A stretch of DNA of 64,000 bases. Origin: Stenotrophomonas sp. 364. Its GTDB lineage: Bacteria; Pseudomonadota; Gammaproteobacteria; Xanthomonadales; Xanthomonadaceae. Below, piece after piece: positions 1 through 9,256 of this stretch (position 1 is the stretch's first letter; the number at the start of each line of letters is the position of its first letter). The notes beneath the pieces were generated by a model. The model searched no databases, had not been told where the DNA came from, and worked only from the letters and a program-made list of their open reading frames with translations. Location: assembly GCF_009832905.1 (NCBI RefSeq), contig NZ_CP047135.1, positions 2,768,001 to 2,832,000 on the forward strand, given 5' to 3'. Position numbers and translations under genes: made by a program.

Positions 1-788
1 TCCGCGAACAGACCGTTGTTAATTGCGGATGGATACTCACCACCCACCGCTCCAAGTGCACTGATCGCAATACTCGTACCCGCCGGCCTGGGCAAGACAA
101 GCGACACCGGAACGGCGCCCGGCAGACCTGAGGCTCCGCGCATGACATAGGCTCCACGATTGACGCCAGTCGCCGAGTTCAATTGACCGTCGGCGATAAG
201 CCCTTTCGACACATTGGTCGATGAACTGCCGGCATGAGCGACGCCAGCGGAACCGTTACTCACCAAAAAGCAGAATCGGTCACCGGGAACATAGCTCGGC
301 ATATCACCCGCATAGAACCCAACAGCTGTGGAGATACCCGATCCATTAACGTCCACGAAGAGATAGAACCACTTTGCTGTCGCAACGACCAACCAAGGAC
401 GGGCCACTGCGTTCAGCGTCATAGACTTAGACCACGTGTCACCGAACTCAAGCTGCGCCGTCGTAGGACAACCGTTAATACCTGAGTCAATATCCGACAT
501 CGACTCGAACGCTCGTACGTGAGCAGATCGCGCGTTAGCGCCAGGAATCGACGCCGAGTCATCGACACGAAAGAAGATGCCGGACCCTATGACGGGGTCA
601 ATGCGGTACGCGCGTCTGTTGCTCGCGGTGAACTCCAGCGTCCAACCGGCACCTGGCTTAGCTGCTGGCCCGACGCCATAGCCATTGACAAGCACAGCAT
701 CAAGCAACGCGACCAAACTGCCAACTTGACCAGTGAGCTGCGGCGCGGCTGGATCGGTGCTCATGTAGACGATAGGGGTTCGGCTCAC
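1..788 (-). CDS. putative virion (tail/baseplate) protein, 3' end outside window
   Basis: An open frame enters from the left edge and can be read back to a GTG at 788 whose bases overlap the TGA of the upstream 1201-residue tail gene (GTGA, 4 bp), so it is translationally coupled to it. The visible part is about 262 residues, starts MSRTPIVYMSTDP and has no stop in the window. A second ATG lies eight codons in, but the overlap favours the GTG. The position downstream of the tape measure and a large tail protein fits a distal tail or baseplate component of a siphovirus. I recognise no catalytic motif or named family, so the function is inferred from position only. Confidence 0.7.
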   Translation of the reverse strand, partial: MSRTPIVYMSTDPAAPQLTGQVGSLVALLDAVLVNGYGVGPAAKPGAGWTLEFTASNRRAYRIDPVIGSGIFFRVDDSASIPGANARSAHVRAFESMSDIDSGINGCPTTAQLEFGDTWSKSMTLNAVARPWLVVATAKWFYLFVDVNGSGISTAVGFYAGDMPSYVPGDRFCFLVSNGSAGVAHAGSSSTNVSKGLIADGQLNSATGVNRGAYVMRGASGLPGAVPVSLVLPRPAGTSIAISALGAVGGEYPSAINNGLFA

Positions 789-3700
789 TGTTGCGCTCCT
801 GCGATGTTGCCGATCACTTCAAATCGGGTAGAGTCGGTCGCCTCCTGCGGCGTGCCAGGAAGCGTGGTGCGAACCATCCAGATAGGCGCCAAGCCCCCTA
901 CCGTATCGAACCGTACGACGTTGTTCACCGACCAGCCGGCGCCCCACCCCTGACGTGAAATGGTGAAGTACGGGCGGTTGGTACGCGGATTGATCGGCGA
1001 AAGATCGGCGGTCGTGTTACCCGCCGCTATGATGCCCACGGTCTCGCCGATGACCTCGAACGCGGTGGAAGCGGTGAAACGAATTGCCCACCGCTCGGTG
1101 ATCGCATCGGCGTTGGTAAGAAGAATGGGATAGTCGGTATCGTTGTATGACGACGGAGCCTGCCCACCGATCACCTCACTGCTCCAAACGTTCGTCCAGG
1201 TCATCTGGTCGAAGAGATTAAGCACCCGTGCTTGAAGGTCGAGGGAACCATTGGCCTCCCCCAAACGCAGCGCGGTACTGATCATCGCCTCCCCGGCCGG
1301 ATAGTCGTGGGTCAACCCGGTATTGATTTCGATCTCACCGGTAATCTGTGGCTGCACCACCAACCGTCTATCCTCCACCCGCTCGCGGATGGAAATGGGC
1401 AGTGTGTAAGCCGAGAGATTCAAAGGGTCACTGAAGGTGAGGCTGCCGCCATCAAGGTCGGAGCTGTACCAGGCACTGTCGACCGGGACGCCCTTTGCAT
1501 CTCGCACCTGAACCGCCGACTGTCGGCCGCGCCCGAAGGTGACTGTTTGCCCAGCAGCAGGCGAAGGTACAGGGTGGTCAACCGTGTGATGGATAAGCAC
1601 CGTCTGCCCCGGCTTGAAAGCGGGAACCCTGCCATCGCTCGGCAGGCGAACCGACTCCAGGCCGATCACGACCGCCGACAACGGAATTGACCTGAAGACG
1701 ACCGCGCCAATATAGACGGATCCGGCGATCACCAACGTCGGCTTCCAGACTTGATCGCCCACCACCGCCGCCGGGTCGAACCACGGTTCTCCTTCATTTC
1801 CCGCAGCAAGAATCATTGTCCCGAACTCGACCTTGGCGCTGCCGGTCTCCCAGTCGACCAGGCCACGAACAGAGCCACCAGTAATCACGCCATTGATGTC
1901 AGCTACCGCCGTCAGCTGGATACCGTCCAGCGTCGTGGCGCGAAGGGTGAAGTTCCCCGGCCGCAAAGGGGATCCTGGTGTCCGGAAGAACACAGATGCT
2001 GTGCCTGGATCAGCAATGCGCGTGAGCAGGGATTGAATCTGGACTGAGTTGCTGCCCCCGGGAGTCCACCGCGTAACATTGGCGACGCCAGCCGAGTAGT
2101 CGATTGAACCCGCATAAATGCCAGCACCAGACACCGGATCGATCGAATGGTAAAGACCACCATTTCGATCAACATAGGTGAGGCCCTTGAAGGTGAACCG
2201 AACGCTGCCCGGAACAATACTGTCGCTGATCGTCGGCGTCAGCAGCAGCTGGACTGGCGGCAGGGGGAGAGACTCATTGGCGGCCGCCTGGGCGTCACCA
2301 ACAAGCATCCAGCCCATCGAGATGATCGTCCCGGCGGAGAACTTCGCCTCCACATTCACGCGGTAGTAGCCGATCACCCTCCATCGACCGCGCGTATCGA
2401 CCTCGTATTTGGGCACCGACACCTCTTTGACGATGAAGCGGCCCGCTTGGAGGTTGATGGCCCCAGTGGTGTAGTTGACGGAACCAAGCAACACGGCCAG
2501 CGCCTGGCCGCCGACCGATACTGCAACGATGTTCCCCTGACCATCGTCCTTCGCGATCACCCGCTTGATCTGGGGAATGCTCGGCATACCGTCCGGCGAG
2601 TCACTGATCGATACCGTCCAGTCCAGCAACAAGCTGCCGGCGCGAATTGGCCCTTGGCTCACGACGAAGGCAACCCCGCCCGCACCATCAGGGACGGGCT
2701 GCGCCGTGGCAGCAAGCGCCTGACCGTACTCATACGCGCAGGCCAGCTGACTATCCGCGTCAGGCAATGCCGAAGGACGAATCATCACCTCGCCGGTGGT
2801 GTAGGAAATCGTGCCACGGAGCGCGCCAGCGATCAGCAGCCCGCCAGTGCCATTGTCCGTCACCTGCACATCCGCCCCTGCGACCCGAAGCGTGAACTGG
2901 GCGCTCCCCGGCACCACGCCAGAATTGCCCAGGATGAAGTGGAGCGCGGGCGGAGCGATCGATGTGTCACCCGTCCTAGCCTCTGCCAGCGCTGGCGTGC
3001 CCCAGCCAATCAGAACACTGCTCTGCAGGTCCGGCAGGGCTCCCGCCGTCATCACAACGGCACCGGTCGCGTAATTGACGGTGCCACCACCCTGCCCCGG
3101 CTTCCCAACCAGTTGTCCCCGGCCGTTATCAGCCAGGCGTACCCACTTACCCAGGGCCCGATAGTCCACCACCACGGTGCCCGGCGCAGGCAGCGGCTGG
3201 ATCTGGAACAGCCAGTTGTATCCCTGGTTGTTCTGCGTGACCGCTATCTCATCCGTAAAGCCCTGTTGGATGATTGCCCCCGCCGGTGTTGCACTGATCG
3301 ATACGCTCGTGGCGCCCACCCCGTTGGCGTTGGCCAGGCTCACGGTGCCGGCCAGGTAGTCGATGGTGCCGGCCCAAGGCGAGGTGACCGCCGATATGAG
3401 CTGCCCGCTGCCGTCATCCGTCAACTCGATGTTGCCTGCCAGCACCTTCACGGAAGCGAGTGCCAGCGGCCCACCCAAGAAGCGCACGACTGGCACGCCG
3501 GCGCTGAATGCGCTGGAGTACGCCATTGCCAGCGACCCGGCTGGCCCCGACTGGACGTAGCTGATGGTGCCGAGCCCCGCGAGCACGTCGCTTACCGCGG
3601 TCTCTGCGGTCGAGGTCGGGACAATGTTGACGTATGGCGTGTCAACCTGGACGGACAGATCGCCCGGCTTTGCGTCTTCGGTCAAACGCTTGACGCTGTG

Positions 3701-4390
3701 GTAGCTCGTGGCGTCAACAATATTGGTCCCGTAGATGCGCGTGGGGGGCTTGGCACCGGTGTAGCGCAGCACCTCCTGCCCAAAGAAATTGAACAGCAGC
3801 GCGTTGACCGTTTCAATCACGATCACGTCTCGCTCGAATGCCCCACCATCGTCATAGAACGTGCCCGACGTACGCGAGAGAATTCCCTTCACCCTCACAA
3901 ATTGCTCAGTAGGCGTGAACCCGACTGCGGTAGTGGCGAGGCAGAGGTTGTCATTGATGTCCGGACTTGGCGCATCCTTCATGCAGTAGAACTGCAGTGT
4001 CATCTGCCCGATGAAATGGTTCCCGAGCAGGATGTAGCGCGATTCCGCACCCCGGATGATGTAGCCCTCGACACGGTTGCGCGCGTCCGCGCGAACGTCG
4101 CTGTAGCTTCCTGTGGCGAACATACTCACCGTCACGCGAGGATCGGAGGGAGGGTCCACAAGGACACCAATCGCATCCTTCAGCACGTCCGTGTTCGGAG
4201 TGTCCACGTGGACGAACATCTTGCGAAGGGTGGCTCGACCTGTCGTGCGCTCCTCGTCGCCGATATCAGGGAACAGGTTGTTCATCTCACCGTCGACGAT
4301 CTCGGCCTGGACCATGCGGCCGCCACCGTCAGGGTTGTCGGTGAGGCGCTGGGACTGGCGCATCTTAATGTCAGTTGCGGAAATGGGCAT
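785..4390 (-). CDS. large phage tail protein with six internal beta-type repeats
   Basis: This 1201-residue protein lies in the tail module after the tape measure and a 138-residue protein. From about residue 320 to 860 it carries at least six copies of a motif of the form D-[DN]-G-x-G-x-[LI], then 15-25 residues, then G-[TS]-[IV]-[DNS]-Y-x-[TAS]-G. They lie near residues 325-348, 420-443, 511-533, 614-643, 740-768 and 829-850. Most are preceded by a PGS-x-x-FT-like strand. The spacing of about 90-110 residues suggests a string of small beta-sandwich domains. The first 250 residues lack the repeat and probably attach the protein to the tail. The 3-bp gap to the upstream gene and the 4-bp overlap with the downstream gene place it in one operon. 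Tail fibre, tail tip or baseplate wedge are all possible; I cannot name the family. Confidence 0.8.
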   Translation of the reverse strand: MPISATDIKMRQSQRLTDNPDGGGRMVQAEIVDGEMNNLFPDIGDEERTTGRATLRKMFVHVDTPNTDVLKDAIGVLVDPPSDPRVTVSMFATGSYSDVRADARNRVEGYIIRGAESRYILLGNHFIGQMTLQFYCMKDAPSPDINDNLCLATTAVGFTPTEQFVRVKGILSRTSGTFYDDGGAFERDVIVIETVNALLFNFFGQEVLRYTGAKPPTRIYGTNIVDATSYHSVKRLTEDAKPGDLSVQVDTPYVNIVPTSTAETAVSDVLAGLGTISYVQSGPAGSLAMAYSSAFSAGVPVVRFLGGPLALASVKVLAGNIELTDDGSGQLISAVTSPWAGTIDYLAGTVSLANANGVGATSVSISATPAGAIIQQGFTDEIAVTQNNQGYNWLFQIQPLPAPGTVVVDYRALGKWVRLADNGRGQLVGKPGQGGGTVNYATGAVVMTAGALPDLQSSVLIGWGTPALAEARTGDTSIAPPALHFILGNSGVVPGSAQFTLRVAGADVQVTDNGTGGLLIAGALRGTISYTTGEVMIRPSALPDADSQLACAYEYGQALAATAQPVPDGAGGVAFVVSQGPIRAGSLLLDWTVSISDSPDGMPSIPQIKRVIAKDDGQGNIVAVSVGGQALAVLLGSVNYTTGAINLQAGRFIVKEVSVPKYEVDTRGRWRVIGYYRVNVEAKFSAGTIISMGWMLVGDAQAAANESLPLPPVQLLLTPTISDSIVPGSVRFTFKGLTYVDRNGGLYHSIDPVSGAGIYAGSIDYSAGVANVTRWTPGGSNSVQIQSLLTRIADPGTASVFFRTPGSPLRPGNFTLRATTLDGIQLTAVADINGVITGGSVRGLVDWETGSAKVEFGTMILAAGNEGEPWFDPAAVVGDQVWKPTLVIAGSVYIGAVVFRSIPLSAVVIGLESVRLPSDGRVPAFKPGQTVLIHHTVDHPVPSPAAGQTVTFGRGRQSAVQVRDAKGVPVDSAWYSSDLDGGSLTFSDPLNLSAYTLPISIRERVEDRRLVVQPQITGEIEINTGLTHDYPAGEAMISTALRLGEANGSLDLQARVLNLFDQMTWTNVWSSEVIGGQAPSSYNDTDYPILLTNADAITERWAIRFTASTAFEVIGETVGIIAAGNTTADLSPINPRTNRPYFTISRQGWGAGWSVNNVVRFDTVGGLAPIWMVRTTLPGTPQEATDSTRFEVIGNIAGAQQ

Positions 4391-4393
4391 GGG

Positions 4394-4810
4394 TTACACC
4401 GTCATGAGTCGAAGGGTGATTGAGTAGTAGTCGCCGTCCAACGCGGGGACGGCGAACCGGATAGGTTCGGCCTCGATGCCAGGTCCGTCGGTGCGGCGCC
4501 AGGCCACCGAAAGCTGGCGGTCTCCGCCGTTGTGTGCGGGCAGCACCAGCGTCAGGGGCGTGGTGCGTGGCTGCTCTTCGCTGGCCTGCAGGGCGCGCAG
4601 AACGTCGAGCGTCACCGCCCCCACCCACGCTGCTCCATCACGCTGGGTCTGCAGCGTGATCGGGCGGCCGGCCTGCAGTGAAGATTCCTGGACGATCTTG
4701 GCTCCGGTAAGACTGGTCTTCACGGCTTGGCCAACCCGCCACGCAGTGAACTCGTCGATCCACTGCAGGTCTGCGGGAAGCTCGATCCCGGCTAAAACGA
4801 TGCGGCTCAT
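4394..4810 (-). CDS. small phage tail protein of unknown function
   Basis: A 138-residue protein whose ATG at 4810 overlaps the TGA of the tape measure gene (ATGA). It starts MSRIVLAGIELPADLQWIDEF and is predicted to be mostly beta-strand with no membrane segment. The slot immediately after the tape measure is where siphophages usually encode small distal-tail or tail-tip assembly proteins (lambda gpM and gpL lie here), so a tail-tip role is likely. I see no diagnostic motif and do not assign a family. Confidence 0.75.
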   Translation of the reverse strand: MSRIVLAGIELPADLQWIDEFTAWRVGQAVKTSLTGAKIVQESSLQAGRPITLQTQRDGAAWVGAVTLDVLRALQASEEQPRTTPLTLVLPAHNGGDRQLSVAWRRTDGPGIEAEPIRFAVPALDGDYYSITLRLMTV

Positions 4811-7800
4811 GCTGACCTCCCCGAACGCACTGATACGCTCCTGCTGCGCGCAATCTTCTGCAGCACCAGCGGCGCCACCAGGTCCGACAGCCGCTCAGCT
4901 TGCTCGCGCTCGGCAGCTGACGCGCTGGCCGCAACGCTGCGGCTGGGGCCAGTCCACTCGATGCGGAGCACCTCCGGTGTGCCAGCGCCGTTGCCGCCCA
5001 CGCGTTTGGCGTCGGCGGCGGCCTGCGCTTCAGCGGCCTCTTTAGTTGCCCGGAGGCGATCATCAAGGGCTTGCTTGGCCGCGCGGTCGCGTTCCGCAAG
5101 CTTCGTTTCGATCTGGTTCTCGATCTGCACCAGTTCCTCCAGCTCGCTGGCACCGACCAAGTTGAAGCGGGCGGCTAGCTCTTTCCGCTTCCCCGTCAGG
5201 TCGTCCATACCTTTCAGTATTTGGGCCTGCTCTTCCTTGTAGGCCTTGAGATCCTCACGCTGGTCGTAAAGACCGTTCCAGATATTTGCGAACTGCTGCA
5301 GGCCATTCGGGCCTCCGATCTGGCTTAGCAGTTCCGACGTCTTGGCCGAGATCTGCCCCATGTTTAGCGAGAATCCCTGAGCAGCAACCGAGGCGCCACC
5401 CAACTGTTGACCGGCATCCTTCGCGCTCTTTGCTACCTGGCCGACGCCAGCCGCGGCCGCCTTGGAGCTAGTTTCAACATCCTGCAGAGCGGCAGAGCCC
5501 TTGTCGGCGCCCGACTGAATCTGCTGCATTGACCCCCTACTGTTCTTGCCGAGATCCTTGATGGACTCGTTCGTTCGATAGACCACGCCCTGCACGTCCA
5601 GCTGTGCCTTCACCTGTGCCTTTTTCCACTCATCGCTATCCGCCACTGCAGCCAAGGCAGCATCCGAGTACGCCCGAAAGGCCCTGCGGACATCGTCAAT
5701 GCTCGCTTTCCCTTGCGCGGCACCCTGGCGGATGGCCTCGAACGCGTTCTTTGCGGTGTCACGCGTGGCATTCAGAGACGCCTGAGACTGGATACCAAGC
5801 TTGGTGAACTCATCGTTCAGAGGATTCAGCGCGTTGGTGATGTCTCGGATCCGCGCGTTGAGCGCTGATGCAGCTCGCTCCGCCTGATCGAACCCCACCT
5901 TTCCTTGCTTACCGGCGCCCTCAAGAATGGCGCCGAGAGCCCTTGCCTCGTCCAGGGTTGCGACCCGCCCCAATGCTGCTTTAAAGGCAGTCTCGATCTG
6001 GGCACTGGTTGCCAGTGCGTTCTCAGTGATGGCGCCAAATGCGGCCGTCGCGTCTCTTCCGGCAGCCGTGAACTGGACCCCCATCTGCTCAGCAGTCACA
6101 CCCAGCTTCGATAGACCGACCTGCAGCGTCTGCTCCAGGACGGTCGTCGTATTCAGGGCGGCATCCGGCAATGCCTCAAAAGCAGCGACCGATGCAGCCT
6201 GGAACGCAGCCAGTTCCTGACCAGAGAGCTGCTGGAGCGTTGCCATCAGACCGTCGCGCACATTGCGGTCAGCTGCTGCACCCTGCTCTGCAATAGAGGC
6301 AAGCGCGAGTCCAACATTGCCGAGGCTATTACTGTCTGCAAAATTCAGACCATTGAACAGCTCACGGATGGAGGAGCCAGCGAGCTTGGAGTCACGGTCA
6401 ATCCCCTGGAGCTTATCGATGATCAGCTGCGCCTCGGAGCTGATTCCAGCCCGCATTGCCTGGGCTGCAATGCGCGAAGCGTCCGATAGAGCCAGGTATC
6501 CTGCGCGTACCGATGACAGCCTTGAAGTTACCTCGTCAAGCTGCTGCAGCTGGTCCTCGGTTGCGAGCCCCATCTCCTTCTGCCGGAGCAGATAGCCCAC
6601 TTGAGCCCCAAGGTAATCACGGAGCCCATTAAGCCTGGACTTGTACGATTCACGCTCAATGTCGTTGAGGCGAGCGAGCTGCTCAGCCGTTTGAACGGCG
6701 GTATCGCGGTATGCGACCAAGGATACCGCCAGTTCGCGCCGGGCGATTGCCTCACGATACATCTGATCCTGAAGTCGCCGACTGAACTCCCCCGCCTCTT
6801 TGCTGGCTGCACTGTTCTTGCCGAGCTCCTCGCCCAGCGCCTCACCCATCGACTGAAGCCCCTTGGCAGCGAGCTCCAAGCCAAGCAGGGCAATGGTGAT
6901 GGGTACTACGCGCGGAATCGATTTGAGGATATTCCCAAGCGTCATCGCGCTACGGCCGGCCACATCGGTGGCCGCGGCATTGGCAAGTTGCGCCCGCGTC
7001 GAGGCAATCAGAGCGATCCGCCAGGTGTTGAGCTGAACGATTGCCTTGATGATGGTGAAGGCCGCATAGGCTCTCGCCATCGTGATAATGGCACCGGAAT
7101 GATCCATCACGAATTGCGTAGCGCCCTTGGCTGCATTGGCCAAGGTGACGATCCCATCGGCGGTCTGCTTGGCCCAACGGGTGAGGGTGCCGTCCTTCGC
7201 CAGTCGGTCGACGGTGGCAAGCATGTCGGTGAGCTGGGCCTTGAAGTAGGTCAGCACACCCTGATCGGCGACTTCCTGCTTCCAGTCCTTGAACCGTTCG
7301 GTGGCGTCCTTCCACAGCCCGGCAATGGTGCCAACCTTGGCCGCCGCGGCTGCACCGCCGTAGGACTCATTGAGCACGTCCAGGATGATGGCCTGCGCTT
7401 CTGCGACCCGGCCAGTGGCCTCCAGCTGCTTGATGAGCTGCTTCTGGCTGTCCTCCAGGGTAAAGCCCTGTTTGCTCAGCGACTCCATCGCCTTGGACGG
7501 GGTCTGCAACGCCTTCCCCACCACCTCGGCAGACTGCTCCAGGCTCATCCCGAGCCGCTGCGCCTGGTCAATGGTGATCTGCATCGCAGCGGGGAACTGC
7601 TGGCCCACGATGTTCGTATAGGAGAGCAGCCGCACTTGGGCGGCAGAGATCTGCCCATCATCAAACAAGCCGCCCTGCAGCTCCTTGCGCATCGCTGCAA
7701 GCTGGTCGGCCGTGAACTCGCCCTGTCGGCCGGTCGCGGCCAAAGCAGCTTCAAGCTGGGCCAGCTCTTGCTCTGCATCGCTGCCCTCAACAACAATGCT

Positions 7801-8568
7801 CTTGATGCTTTCAACGACTTTGCCAAAGCCGATGAAGCCCAGCGCAGTCGCCGCGATGCCCTTCAGCTTGCCCATGATCGAGCTGGTAACTGCGGCCGCA
7901 TCCCCAAGCTCGGTCGTTTCCTGAGCCGCCTGGCCGGCACGCTCGCGGTACGCCTTCAGGGACTCGGCTGCGGCGGTGCTCGCCTTGGCCTGGGACCGGA
8001 AGCCAGCATCGCTTTCCTCTATCTGCTGGTTCCTGCGACGCGCTTCTGCAGCCGCTTCGGCCGACTCCTTGGCCTGCTTCGTAAACGCGTCGGCGGTCCG
8101 CAGCGCCTCATCACGAAGGCGCTGCTGGCCTTGCACCAGCTGCGAGGTGTTGACGCCCAGGTCGCCCAGCTCCTGGTCAGCCTTTACCACAGCCTCCCAC
8201 TGCTTGGTCAGGGACGACTGCAGCTTGTCACCCTCAGCGCGTAGCGATCGCTGCGCAGCCACCAGCTCCTTCGCTGGTGCCGGCGATTCGCCGATGCGAA
8301 GGCTCAGCGCAAGGGCTGCCTTCTGGTTGTCGTTGAAGCGCGTCTCAAGCTCGCCGAGAGTGGCTAGCATGCCCTCGAAAGCGTCCGCCTTCTCGGCTGT
8401 CGCATTCAGATCGGCGAGCTTGTCCACCAGCTTGGCCGTATCCGCTACCGCCGCGTCAGAAGCCGTCCCCATTTCCAAGAGGGCACGGCGTAGCTCATCC
8501 ACGCCTTCAGTGCCACTGGTCTCAAGGACCAGCCGCAGCGCTTCCTCGAATGCCGCATTGTTCGCCAT
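4807..8568 (-). CDS. phage tail tape measure protein
   Basis: At 1253 residues this is the longest gene of the prophage, and its length should set the tail length of a siphovirus. The sequence is Ala-, Gln- and Glu-rich with long coiled-coil stretches. A central part (about residues 260-420) with alternating helices, including SLEQSAEVVGKAL and TPSKAMESLSKQGFTL, resembles the prophage tail-length tape measure family (TMP_2 type). A hydrophobic stretch around residues 475-560 is typical of tape measures that insert into the host membrane. Its start codon overlaps the stop of the upstream minor tail gene by 1 bp, and its stop overlaps the next gene by 4 bp. The start at 8568 (MANNAAFEEALRLVLETSG) is consistent with this tight packing. 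Confidence 0.9.
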   Translation of the reverse strand: MANNAAFEEALRLVLETSGTEGVDELRRALLEMGTASDAAVADTAKLVDKLADLNATAEKADAFEGMLATLGELETRFNDNQKAALALSLRIGESPAPAKELVAAQRSLRAEGDKLQSSLTKQWEAVVKADQELGDLGVNTSQLVQGQQRLRDEALRTADAFTKQAKESAEAAAEARRRNQQIEESDAGFRSQAKASTAAAESLKAYRERAGQAAQETTELGDAAAVTSSIMGKLKGIAATALGFIGFGKVVESIKSIVVEGSDAEQELAQLEAALAATGRQGEFTADQLAAMRKELQGGLFDDGQISAAQVRLLSYTNIVGQQFPAAMQITIDQAQRLGMSLEQSAEVVGKALQTPSKAMESLSKQGFTLEDSQKQLIKQLEATGRVAEAQAIILDVLNESYGGAAAAAKVGTIAGLWKDATERFKDWKQEVADQGVLTYFKAQLTDMLATVDRLAKDGTLTRWAKQTADGIVTLANAAKGATQFVMDHSGAIITMARAYAAFTIIKAIVQLNTWRIALIASTRAQLANAAATDVAGRSAMTLGNILKSIPRVVPITIALLGLELAAKGLQSMGEALGEELGKNSAASKEAGEFSRRLQDQMYREAIARRELAVSLVAYRDTAVQTAEQLARLNDIERESYKSRLNGLRDYLGAQVGYLLRQKEMGLATEDQLQQLDEVTSRLSSVRAGYLALSDASRIAAQAMRAGISSEAQLIIDKLQGIDRDSKLAGSSIRELFNGLNFADSNSLGNVGLALASIAEQGAAADRNVRDGLMATLQQLSGQELAAFQAASVAAFEALPDAALNTTTVLEQTLQVGLSKLGVTAEQMGVQFTAAGRDATAAFGAITENALATSAQIETAFKAALGRVATLDEARALGAILEGAGKQGKVGFDQAERAASALNARIRDITNALNPLNDEFTKLGIQSQASLNATRDTAKNAFEAIRQGAAQGKASIDDVRRAFRAYSDAALAAVADSDEWKKAQVKAQLDVQGVVYRTNESIKDLGKNSRGSMQQIQSGADKGSAALQDVETSSKAAAAGVGQVAKSAKDAGQQLGGASVAAQGFSLNMGQISAKTSELLSQIGGPNGLQQFANIWNGLYDQREDLKAYKEEQAQILKGMDDLTGKRKELAARFNLVGASELEELVQIENQIETKLAERDRAAKQALDDRLRATKEAAEAQAAADAKRVGGNGAGTPEVLRIEWTGPSRSVAASASAAEREQAERLSDLVAPLVLQKIARSRSVSVRSGRSA

Positions 8569-9173
8569 CAGCGCTTCCTCTTTCGTGCCAGTTGCAGCTG
8601 CCTGATCAGCTCGCTGCCGCGGTATTCGTTCATCTGTCGGGCCAAGCGTGCGGCAATGGCATCGCCCTCACCCATCACCATCTGGAAGGCACTTGGGCCA
8701 GTCAGGGTCCGCAGCTTGTTGCGTGGATCGCGTCCGGATGGCGCCGTGCTGTCGCGGGAGAACTGCCGAACCAGCATCCGCCGCTGGCCGTTGACCGTCG
8801 CAATGAAGGCCGAGCTGTACGTTTTGCGCGATCCCAGCTGGATCTGCGCGGTAGCGCCGGCGGTCTTCCTTCCACCCCACCGCCCGCCAAACCCAATCAG
8901 CGGCAGCTTCCCGGTGGACGCATGCAGAGAGAGGAACTCCCCATCCTTGTCGGCGCCGGAGCGAATCTGGAAGCGCCCGACGAGGTCGCCTGCGCGGACC
9001 GTGTAGACCTCACGAACTGCCTTTTTTGCGGCCGGCTCGAAGCGACGGCGCACGGAGACGATGGCCCGGGTGTCGGCCTGCGCGATCGCCCTGGTGCTCA
9101 CACCCTCCACCTGGGCGGCTAGGCGTGCCAAGGCGGCAGAGTTCAGGCGCGCGGCGGGTGAGAACTTCGCCAT
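8568..9173 (-). CDS. minor tail protein Z-like (gpZ family)
   Basis: A basic 201-residue protein starting MAKFSPAARLNSAALARLAAQ. It has an N-terminal helical part that ends in a VRRRFEPAAKKAVREVY-like segment, followed by a beta-rich part with GRFQI and KLPLIGFGGRWGG. This layout resembles prophage minor tail protein Z, which in lambda acts at the tail end that joins the head. In lambda Z precedes U and V, but here the gene comes after the tail tube and directly before the tape measure, so the order is shuffled. A tail completion role is likely; assignment to the Z family is from memory of the sequence pattern. Confidence 0.65.
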   Translation of the reverse strand: MAKFSPAARLNSAALARLAAQVEGVSTRAIAQADTRAIVSVRRRFEPAAKKAVREVYTVRAGDLVGRFQIRSGADKDGEFLSLHASTGKLPLIGFGGRWGGRKTAGATAQIQLGSRKTYSSAFIATVNGQRRMLVRQFSRDSTAPSGRDPRNKLRTLTGPSAFQMVMGEGDAIAARLARQMNEYRGSELIRQLQLARKRKR

Positions 9174-9202
9174 CGGTCAGGCCTCGCACCCGGCATCACT
9201 AA

Positions 9203-9224
9203 CCGGCGCCCTTTCGGGCGCCGG
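9203..9224 (-). terminator. hairpin between tail tube and minor tail genes
   Basis: A perfect 9-bp stem (CCGGCGCCC/GGGCGCCGG) with a 4-base loop sits in the 83-bp gap after the tail tube gene. On the minus strand only two T residues follow, so it is more likely a partial terminator or an mRNA-processing and stability hairpin than a full terminator. It would favour high expression of the abundant tail tube protein over the downstream tape measure. Confidence 0.45.
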
Positions 9225-9256
9225 ATACCTGGTGCTATGGGCAGCTCCCAGCCGCA

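Noticed and set aside
1..953. Plus-strand frames at 234-485 and 519-953
   Set aside because: Opposite a continuous minus-strand frame that is coupled by GTGA to the tail gene; composition is that of shadows.
2147..4423. Long plus-strand frame of 758 codons
   Set aside because: It lies opposite the 1201-residue tail gene; His/Arg/Asp-rich composition is typical of an antisense shadow in high G+C DNA, and there is no promoter or ribosome-binding site.
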